Shown piece by piece: positions 1-8,072 of a stretch of 27,017 bases of DNA. The stretch is from Fragilaria crotonensis (taxonomy: Eukaryota > Bacillariophyta > Fragilariophyceae > Fragilariales > Fragilariaceae). The translations under genes were made by a program, and so were the position numbers. The DNA lies in NCBI GenBank assembly GCA_022925895.1, contig JAKSYS010000761.1, positions 1-27,017 on the forward strand, in the 5' to 3' direction. The notes below the pieces were generated by a model. It ran no database searches. It worked only from the letters and a program-made list of their open reading frames with translations, and was not told the origin of the DNA. Every line of letters begins with the position of its first letter. Within the stretch, counting starts at the first letter, position 1.

Positions 1-132
1 ACACAACCGTGCACAACCCATACCGTACACGTATTCCAAAGTCCGACCAATTGGGAGGTACCCACTAGTAAAGTATAAATTGTGGAATAGTTTCATCCCA
101 TACACTGAATGTACTGAAAAATTTTACTGCCT

Positions 133-203
133 GGTTTCGATTAGAATGCAAGGAAATGACGTCAAGGATGACGTCACAGAACTGACTCTTTCACGTACTA
201 CCG
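133..203 (+). repeat. Dispersed repeat, copy A, with two CRE palindromes
   Basis: This segment matches the reverse complement of 20917-20984 nearly base for base, and its first part also matches 20830-20854 in direct orientation. It contains two perfect TGACGTCA palindromes at 157-164 and 169-176, 12 bp apart. The match to the other copy stops exactly at 203, where the CACTA-type terminus of the next element begins. The copy therefore looks like the left flank of an insertion. In diatoms TGACGT-type sites are known to bind CREB/ATF-like bZIP factors in CO2-responsive promoters. No gene is nearby, so a regulatory role here is only a possibility. Confidence 0.75.
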
Positions 204-1299
204 CACTATGGCTGGGTGCAGCAAAAAAGAAATTAGGGTAGCCTCCGTAGAGCTGGTATGCTATTTTTTTATTTCATCCCTTCACCGATGCATCTATCAA
301 GTCGAATGTCGTGCATTATTGACGATGACCTTCATCATCAATTATCTTGTGATCAAACAAACCTCCCGTGTGGGTGATTAGCTTCTTTTGACAACCATGA
401 GCACTACTAGCGATCGCACTCTTCGCCCACACGGCAAACTGAATCCTTCAACTTTTATCGTGTTATCTGTGACGACGGTTTTCAGTGACAAGGGTCGTCA
501 TGGAAGTTGGTTGCCGGCAGAACAACTCTATGTGTGCATGCACATGACAGACAAGTTTGTTGGGTGCTGAGGAGGAAGGCTTAAGGCACAAGAGAGTGCT
601 GACAAAGTGGAGGCGTTTCCACTGCAGAACGCTGTTGTATTTGTATTCAACATGGTGGTGTAAACGTGTAAACTATGACATAGTGGCAACATGACTCTTG
701 ACAACGCAGCAGTTCCTTTGGGTCTGCAGGTGAGCGAACAACTTTTGGCGGACACATGGATATGTCAGGAAAGGGAGATGATGACAATTTTTTTCACATT
801 GCATCTACTTGGTACATCCATTTGTGCATCATAGCGCATCGAAACCCTAAGGCGCACAGATGTAGTACGAATAAGCTGATTGTATTGATTTACAATGCCT
901 GAAGATGCTGACACTTGACGATAATAACAATTAACTAAAGTTACATTCACATATACATACTATTTTAGAACAATCCAGCATGGATTACGTGATCGAGAGG
1001 TCCACCCACATTAGATTGGGCTTGATAGTCGTGGATTGAGGATTGATGAAGCGCGCATTCACGGGTCCACGTGGGCATCACCTGCTCGAACGCCGGGTCT
1101 TGGAGCTTGTAATCTACTGCCGTAGTGATTGTTATGACATCGGAACACTTGACACTATCCCATTTCAAACACACAAAGTACACGTCACTGATTCCATTAT
1201 CCATGCCAACAAGAGGCGATTCGGGACAAAGGAAAACTGCGATATCCATAACCTGAACATCGTAGAATACCTCGTATTCGTCGGTTTAACCCAAAGGCA

Positions 1300-1586
1300 T
1301 CTCGGGACACGAAGCAACTGGGATATTCACTTCCCTTGTCGAATCTGCTTCTTCAGGAACATTGAGATCATCGTCATCAACATCATCGGCTGTTGCTGTA
1401 GCTGATTTTCTTGAGCAATCGAATAAATGATTCGATCAACCTCACAATCACTCAACGGCGTCTCAGCACACGAGACAAATGGTAAATTGCTTCCCTTGTC
1501 CACTCTGGCTCGGGAATAGTGAAATCATCGGCTGTTGCTCTTGCTGATTGTTCTTGCGCAATCGAATTAATGATTTGATCGACCTC
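1300..1586 (-). repeat. Two diverged direct repeats, apparently decayed coding sequence
   Basis: Stretches at about 1300-1443 and 1461-1586 are imperfect direct copies with a period near 142 bp. The clearest part is 1384-1443 against 1526-1586, with a 1-bp length difference. Read on the minus strand, both copies encode a similar peptide beginning EVDxIIxSIAQE, but frameshifts and stops break it. It is probably a remnant of a repeat-containing protein carried inside the CACTA-type element. I do not recognise the protein family. Confidence 0.55.
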
Positions 1587-1958
1587 AAAGACAGGCCCAC
1601 GGTCAGGTCACCAACAGATGTCTTGATAGCGACGTCCTCTTCATGAGGGACGACATTTTCAGATCATGCTGGGTCCTCAGAGCCTGACGAAGTGGTATCT
1701 TCTGTCAAAGAAATAACATCAGCGACGGGATCCACAACTGACGAGATCTGCTGCGAAGGGGCCTCATTGTTGTTAGCACATGACTGCCGCATGAGAGTGC
1801 ATCACCGTCGATTTCAGAGTATCATGTGCATACAAAAGTATACAACATCGTAGCTTTTTATATACAACACTTATCCTTTGATGAGTTGACCAATAAATTT
1901 ATCTTATACGAGAGCTACGGTGGCTACCATAATCACTTTTTTATTGCACCCAGCCATA

Positions 1959-1979
1959 GAGACCATTCGGGGATTAATT
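1959..1979 (+). repeat. Left terminal inverted repeat of the 5.8-kb element
   Basis: This 21-bp sequence beginning GAGACCATTCGGGG is identical to the reverse complement of 7757-7777. TA at 1957-1958 is the left copy of the target duplication. Confidence 0.9.
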
Positions 1980-2129
1980 CGGTTGTTCGATCCAGCCGGC
2001 TAAACGTTATCTGTCGGTTTCACTCTTGAATTTTTACTGAAGTCGATTCGATTCTTTGCTCCAGAGAAGATAACGGTCATGTGGCATCTTCAAAACCCGA
2101 TAACTTGACGATTTCGTCGAACACCGTGA

Positions 2130-2184
2130 AAAGCGTGCACTATGTTGCTCCATGCATGGTGGTGAATGACATAGTGCACGCTTT
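2130..2184. repeat. Perfect 16-bp inverted repeat (stem-loop) in transposon 5' region
   Basis: AAAGCGTGCACTATGT at 2130-2145 pairs perfectly with ACATAGTGCACGCTTT at 2169-2184 across a 23-nt spacer. The spacer itself contains the palindrome CCATGCATGG at 2150-2159. It lies about 170 bp upstream of the transposase start codon and about 170 bp inside the left TIR. A transposase- or repressor-binding site, or an mRNA leader hairpin, are possible roles. Neither can be chosen from sequence. Confidence 0.75.
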
Positions 2185-2357
2185 CTTCGCTACTCGCATT
2201 TTTGAAGACGTCGTTAACAGCCGTCGAAAAGAAGTTCCACGTGGAAGAATTCGTTTTTGTAGTGGGAAATCACGTAGGTTCTACTCAAGAATGAAAGAAT
2301 TTTTGGATCTTTGACGCAGATGCGAATGTCTGCAATCGCACAATCTACCGGAGTACC

Positions 2358-5300
2358 ATGAGCCGACAATCAAACGCAAGAATGCAGCCACATGAGCTCT
2401 ACAAGCGTTCGCGAAGTTGCGACGTTACATGCCTGTCATTTGGGGCGAACAGAAAAGAAGAATTTCCTGACTACTTCTTTTGTCACGGATGTGACCTTCT
2501 GGAAGATTCAGTGCTAAACAGCATGCTCTCAACACGACGTTCTTGTGCAGGTCGTAATCAGAAGAGGTACAGGTGTACAGGCGGTCATGTGAATTTGGCA
2601 CACCCGACGACCCTGAAGAAAGCATATCGGTCCAATAGTGTCCGATCTGAAAGGCCCACAAGTTCAGTCCAAAGTGGTTCCCACAACACCGGTGATAAAG
2701 CTATCGGAGCTGACGAAGCAACAAATATGATTCGGAGTGATGTTCACGAATGGAATGTGTTGTCACCCAGCAACACAAATGATGCTGGTCTCCTGACCCC
2801 AGCACCGGAAAGGATGGATTTATTTTCTTGTGACCCCCGAAGATTGTTCACCTCCTCTAGTACCGATGGCTTTTCCTTAGTATCTGCTTCCGGAATGGAG
2901 GAATTCAAAAGTACAGTTGCCAGTACTTGCCTCACCTGCATGACAGGCTCATTGATCTCAACAAAAGGAAGTAGCACAACCACTCAGCATGAACTTGAAT
3001 TTCAAATTTCATTTTTAACAGGACGCTGCCTGGAGCTTGATAAAAAAAATACTTCTCTCGAAAAAGAAGTTCTGGAGCTCAAAACACAGATTGCTCATTT
3101 GGCGGGGAACAAGAAAACAGCACTGCTGAACCGCAAAGGGGATGATGATGTGATCCCTGAGCTGTCTGATAAGAACAATAATGACGAAGCCACTGCCTCG
3201 GAAAAACTCAGAAGACAAAGGCTTCGCGTATCCGACGAGAATGCTAAACTGACACAGACATTCTCAATTCTTATTGGAGACTTTGTTTCAAGGGCCGATA
3301 TTGCAGATCGTAGGCGGTTTCCAGAGTGTCGTTTGGCAAAGATAATTATTGATAGTGTAACTGCCTTTGAATGGACACATTCCGAAGTCTTGCGGTTTGC
3401 AAGCCAACTGAACAGCAACTCTAGGATGCGTGATGCATCGAGAACTGATGATGAGTGTAACAGTGCAAGAGAACTCGCGGCAGAGCTGTTGGCAGTGCTT
3501 CGTAAGAGAAAGCAAGGCCGACATCGTGGAGACAAGAGCAAGGCGGCCCTGTTGATCAATTGCATGTGGGCTGATGACTTTCTTCACGGAGAAGCAAAAG
3601 CATGTATGATTGCTCATGTTCGTCAATACCTCCGACAACATGTGTTTTCCCCGTGGAAAATCCTTAAAGCTATGGACATTGCAGGGTTCAAACTTAGCTT
3701 GGCAGGGATTGAAGTTTTGCGACATGTTGAGAATGATTCGAAGTATGGTCGCGGGTCCCTTCCGAGCAAATCTACAATTCTTCGTTCCGCTCGAAAGCTG
3801 GAGGCGGCTGCTTCAGAAATATGTCCATTCACGATGATTGGCCGAACATTTTGCCCGGACTTGCAATATGACGAGATGGAAGACAACATTGTTGGGGAAG
3901 GTTTTGAGTTTGATGCCGTCAAGGTCACCGAGACACTCTTTCAAGCATTTGGCTTAATGGATGAAGCCAAGCGGCGTCCTGTGGAGTTGGGCCTTGCATC
4001 CGACGGAGCACAGCTGACCAATACAATATCACATGTAGCTGCTGGCCTTAAGTTTAATGACGTTGCAATGAGAGATCCCATAACAAAGCAGCCTATGCTC
4101 CTTCACAATCCCGACTCCCTCGTGCAGAGCCGTAACCTTTGTTTTCCGCTAAGAATTGTCATCGCAAAAGACAGCAAGAAGACACTCGAGGGGTTTCGGT
4201 GTCTCTACAAGAGCTTCGATGCTGGTGATGTGGCTGAGGCATTAAAGTGTCACCCGTTCAAAATGTCCTTTCCAGGCGACATGAAGTTGCAATGGGGTGC
4301 ACTGGACAAAGGTGGAGCTGCCAAGGTAAAAGAGAAATTTTGCTACATTTGCCCTTGTCGATCATCAACGATCCATGTTCCACAGGATAAAAATAAGTGT
4401 CTATTGTGTATGTCCAAAGTCAATTCACGACAAGGCGGAGATGGCGAATACGACATTGACGAGTGCTATCACTACCCTTTCTTTGCCGATCCTGGTGTCC
4501 GAGCGGCATTAAATGAAGAACTTGATGTTCTCACTTCCCTCCTTGACAAAGAAAATGTAACCATTCCCTGCGGCGACGACGCTGCGGACAGACCAGACAA
4601 ACAACGAATGTATGTAAGGCGTCCAGGTGAACTTTCGGTAGATGGAGATCTACTCGATATTGACTACCAACCAAGTACAACTCGCAATAAAGCAGCATGG
4701 GCTGCTCTAATAACAGCTGAGCTCTCTGAACGGGAAATGTCAATCAGCGGCATTCTTGAAGAACGCAGACAGCGCCTTCGTGACATTCTGTTGAAAGAAC
4801 AACGAGCCCGTGACCTATCTCGCATGCTAAAAGAGAGTGAACCGAAAGAACAAGCAATGTATCTTGTACTCCAGGCAGTTGTCTGCATCCTTCACTTAGA
4901 GAACCGAGTGGGTTTAAAGTCAATCGAGAGCATTCTTCGATCAGGTCTTTCCAATGCACAAAAGGGTATCCTTGATTGGACTACGGGAGGAGCCAAGCAT
5001 CGGCAGGATCAGTATATACAGCGGATTTCCAATATCATTGGAAGCAAGATTCTTGGAACAGTTGTCGCTCCTGCACAATGGCGATTTCCCCTTTCCGATG
5101 ATGGGATAAGTATGGGAACTTTGTCCATGGATAACAATCGGACGCGATCAATAATGAGCGAATTCGATTGAGCTGCTTGTTGAAGAGTCTTTTCCAGAAC
5201 AGGCATCAGACATCAATAAACTGCGACTGCTTCGCTGCTTTCCAAAATACAGGGCAGCACTGGCCCTCCTTCGAAAGAGCACTGACTTGAATGATGACGA

Positions 5301-5841
5301 GATAATGGCGTTTCAGTGTCATATCGATGGTTGGTTCAATGACTGGGTAAAAGTATACGGGAAAGAGGGTTGTACAAATTATACTCACATGTTGTCGTCG
5401 TCGCATGTTATGAAATACATGCAGGAATGGAAATGCCTGCATCGATTTTCTCAACAGGGGTGGGAAGCATTAAATGCACTCATCAAGTCTTACTTTTTTC
5501 GCCGGACAAACCGTGGAGGCTTATCGAGGAATGGCACACAGAAAAGTAAGCTGCTTGGAATAGCACGATGGTTACAAAGACGAATAATGTGGTATAGTGG
5601 GCGTGGAGGTGAGCTTTTTCTGGATGCTGACGTGCAGAATAACCGTAATGAAAACGTCGGTGACGAGAATGACTACAATCAGCAGGATGAGGAAAGTAAT
5701 AGTACAAGTGACGACGAGATCAGTTACAACAGCACAAATGACTTTTACTATGCATCTGAGGATGATGATGATGATTTCAGTATCGGTGTGACAAGTAGCG
5801 AGATTAATACTTTTACTAGTGACAACAATGAGCTCGTTTAG
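2358..5841 (+). pseudogene. DDE-type transposase with zinc-binding insertion, one frameshift
   Basis: The start ATG (context TACCATGAGC) opens a 937-codon frame ending at TGA 5169-5171. The protein continues in the +1 frame from about 5158 and ends at TAG 5839-5841, making roughly 1,150 residues. Visible features are a Cys/His-rich N terminus (C42, C45, C63, C73), a coiled coil at about residues 210-250, candidate catalytic Asp in ASDGAQL (D549, base 4002) and PGDMK (D641), then a zinc-ribbon-like insertion (C662, C665, C667, C681, C684). After the shift comes a QQGWEALN motif with the candidate Glu at 5464-5466, followed by FFRRTNRGG. This Asp, Asp, zinc insertion, Glu order fits large DDE transposases that I recall only as unnamed proteins in algae and cnidarians. 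The break may be a 1-base insertion near 5169. Alternatives are a 49-bp GT-AG intron (5110-5158), a sequencing error or recoding. Confidence 0.75.
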
Positions 5842-5842
5842 A

Positions 5843-7669
5843 TTACTGGAGCATCTTTTGAATTTGTAGATGGACATCTTCAGCATCGGTGTAGATCACA
5901 ATCTCAGATGAGTGCACCGACATAGTTCTCTTTGTTGCTTGATCGACAATCTTATGAACTCGCTTTGCATGAATTTCATTCGAGAACACTTTCTGTACGC
6001 GCATGACGTACATGTCGTCCACAAACTCCATTCCAGGAGCTATGTCGCTCATGCAGTCAAAAGTACTACTTGTAGAGCAATCTGAAGAAGGATTTTGTAA
6101 CGAACTTGATCTGCCTCTTCCATCAGCACATGTCGCAACTCCAACTGAAGCGAGAGCACCAATGGACATATTGGTGACTACCAGCTTGCGATACCGAAGG
6201 ACAATCTGCAGCACGCCTTCCGATGCATCGTACGCCAGATCAATACCATCATCAGTAGTACCGAAGCGTTTAAATGGACCATGATCAACACATTCCGTCG
6301 AGTTTCTGTTTTCATTTGTTGAATCATTCTCCTCTTGCGATGGGCAGGATATGACATTTAAGACGTCATTTAGGCTCAACAATGACTTTCCATCCCTATA
6401 CCTCGGCCGTTTTTTCCTTACGCCGAACCCTGACATAATGCCGAACAATCGTCAAAAGCCATCCATTTTCTCTTTTGTGTCAAACCGGATTATATCCAAG
6501 GACCCGGTTTGTGGACATGAATACAAAGTGAGTCCCCAAGTCAGGACGGATTTGGGTTGAGTGTAGCTTACTGCGGGAATACTCTGTATCCCTTCGGAAG
6601 CTAAGCTGCTTTTAATATAGAACCAACTGCAACTCGGCAATTGTATTTTGGTTGTTTTCACTGAGAAGTCACCTTGCGACTGCGCGACTCGGCAAAGACT
6701 GCGTTGCATATCTTGACGTATTTGTCTGATACTGTTAAATATCATCTGACAGTGATCCACCGACCACAATTTGCAAAAAGGCTTGAGACAACTTGGGAAC
6801 GGTGGACACGAGTCACTTGGAATACAAGATATTTGACCTTCGGTGTCTATCCGATACTTCAATAGATATGCATTGTACATTCCACGACAATCATCAAATG
6901 TGTGGGGCAACATAACATTGTCAGCTTCGGGGAAAACAAATGCCAGTCCAACAACTGCTGACGATGGAATCCAATCATATTCGCAAAGCTGAACAAGTCT
7001 CTGCCATGTTGATTTGCCATTCGAAGCTTGTGACAACGCACTTTGATCAAGGCAGACTTTGTTTGAGATTACGGATTGATCTCGGAACACGTTAACCTTC
7101 ACATACTGAACCGATACATCCGCTGGTTGTTGCAACAAGGAGGCTACGTCATCTGGAAATGCCGCCGAACTTGCGAAGTGCTCAAAATTATCGATTTCTT
7201 CGACTGAATTGACCACTTTGATGATTCGACCAACACAGTTCGACATTTTATTCAATTCTTCTCCTGGTTGACCTTCAAGTGTGCTGGTCCTCAATCCTTT
7301 CTCATTGTTGGCATCCCTTGAAGGCGGAGCTTGTGCTGACGATGGCTGCTGCATTTCAGGTCGGCTGTAGAGGATGAAGCTTCCTGGCGTTATTGAGATC
7401 TTCAAGCTTGGAACATAAAGCGTTGTCTTAAATGACGATGGGCTGAGTTCTTCCCATGATACTGCAGCAGCAGCTGGATGATGCATTCTTGTATTCAGGG
7501 GTGTTGCACCGGTGCCAGGAGTCAACTTGTGCTTTATGTGTGCAATGCCATGAATCAATGCGACTGTATCAGCTGTCGAAGCACCAGAATACACAGGTGC
7601 AAGAGCTCAGATTGCAAAATTCCGCGTATTAAAATACTTATCCAATTTTTTTAAATTTCTCAGCTTCAT
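5843..7669 (-). pseudogene. Unidentified companion gene of the 5.8-kb transposon, two in-frame TGA codons
   Basis: One minus-strand frame runs from ATG 7669-7667 to TAA 5845-5843 (about 608 codons). It is interrupted only by TGA at 7609-7607 and TGA at 6454-6452, with no TAA or TAG. The segment before the first TGA encodes about 20 basic residues (MKLRNLKKLDKYF...). No catalytic motif is recognisable. The middle part is mixed alpha/beta-like with scattered cysteines, and the tail is acidic. It is convergent with the transposase and its stop lies one base from the transposase stop, so the two mRNAs must overlap at their 3' ends. Both TGAs could derive from CGA by C-to-T change. Small introns are a weaker alternative (an in-frame 87-nt GTCCAC...TGTCAG segment would remove the second TGA). 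Function is unknown; an accessory transposition protein is inferred from position only. Confidence 0.6.
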
Positions 7670-7756
7670 CGATGTAGCATCAAATTACCAAAAAGGCGTT
7701 AACTTATGAATATGCAGGCGTGAAAATATGGCTCATAACCAAAAACTGATCACCTC

Positions 7757-7777
7757 AATTAATCCCCGAATGGTCTC
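7757..7777 (-). repeat. Right terminal inverted repeat of the 5.8-kb element
   Basis: This is the perfect reverse complement of 1959-1979, followed by the right TA copy at 7778-7779 and then by GTG, the displaced tip of the outer CACTA-type element. Confidence 0.9.
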
Positions 7778-7782
7778 TAGTG

Positions 7783-8072
7783 TACCCCGTACCTGGTACT
7801 GTAGTAATGTAAGATGTACTGTAAGCAGATGTATGTTTTGCATACATATCATATTCATATCTCACTCGGACTACCGGTAGCTACTAGTACTCGTACTCTA
7901 GAGCTCTACTTAGTAGGGAGTAGAGAGTACAGACCCCCTACCGTATGACGTCGTAGTTATCAAGATCTTAAAATAGTCGTACCAGGTAGCAGCACAACTG
8001 CCAATGCCCATTGACAAGTTGCTACAACCGGTAGTATAGTGTACTTATCAATCGAACGACCGAACACCCAAT
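7783..8072 (+). promoter_or_regulatory. Upstream region of the TMTC-like gene
   Basis: No reading frame of note lies here. The stretch is rich in short GTAC, CTAG and TACCGGTA-type palindromes, for example CTACCGGTAG at 7871-7880 followed by CTACTAGTAC. No convincing TATA box is visible. It presumably contains the promoter of the gene starting at 8073. Confidence 0.4.

Larger units (their letters stand above)
1959..7777. mobile_element. 5.8-kb two-gene TIR transposon, TA target duplication, unclassified
   Basis: The element is bounded by a perfect 21-bp inverted repeat starting GAGACCATTCGGGG (left 1959-1979, right 7757-7777), flanked by TA at 1957-1958 and 7778-7779. The boundaries are independently supported: excising the element with one TA restores the interrupted CACTATGG terminus of the host repeat. 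Inside are two convergent genes: a DDE-like transposase on plus (2358-5841) and an unidentified partner on minus (5843-7669). Their stops are separated by one base. A TA duplication is typical of Tc1/mariner and some CACTA-like elements, but neither the TIR sequence nor the long zinc-ribbon transposase fits Tc1/mariner. I could not assign it to a named superfamily. Confidence 0.85.
204..7782. mobile_element. Degenerate element with CACTA-type termini, split by a nested transposon
   Basis: Bases 204 onward read CACTATGGCTGGGTGCA and about 48 bp are mirrored, with mismatches, in reverse complement at about 1908-1958. The mirrored copy lacks its last three bases because another transposon is inserted there. 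Removing 1959-7779 rejoins CCAGCCATA to GTG (7780-7782) and restores the reverse complement of the left tip. The pre-insertion element was about 1.76 kb (204-1958 plus 7780-7782). CACTA tips are the hallmark of EnSpm/CACTA elements, which duplicate 2-3 bp, but no clean duplication is visible (left flank CCG, right flank TAC). No intact transposase is present; only decayed minus-strand coding-like stretches occur. The superfamily call therefore rests on the termini. Confidence 0.6.

Noticed and set aside
1043-1405. 120-codon plus-strand frame
   Set aside because: It lies in the decayed interior of the CACTA-type element, antisense to a degenerate repeat with coding traces on the minus strand, and the product has no recognisable features.
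204-1958. Autonomous EnSpm/CACTA transposon
   Set aside because: No transposase-like frame exists in this segment and the flanks show no clean 2-3 bp duplication, so only degenerate, non-autonomous status is claimed.
1981-2010. GGTTGTTCGATCC as a tRNA T-loop
   Set aside because: No acceptor, D or anticodon arms can be placed around it; it is the sequence just inside the transposon TIR. A similar word at about 23003 is inside PCMT coding sequence.
2081-2314. 77-codon frame before the transposase
   Set aside because: It spans the perfect stem-loop at 2130-2184, starts without ATG (GTG), and has no recognisable product; more likely leader sequence.
5110-5158. 49-bp GT-AG intron in the transposase as the main explanation for the frame change
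   Set aside because: It restores frame but is shorter than every intron inferred in the host genes here and would remove sequence that reads smoothly into the shifted frame; kept only as an alternative.
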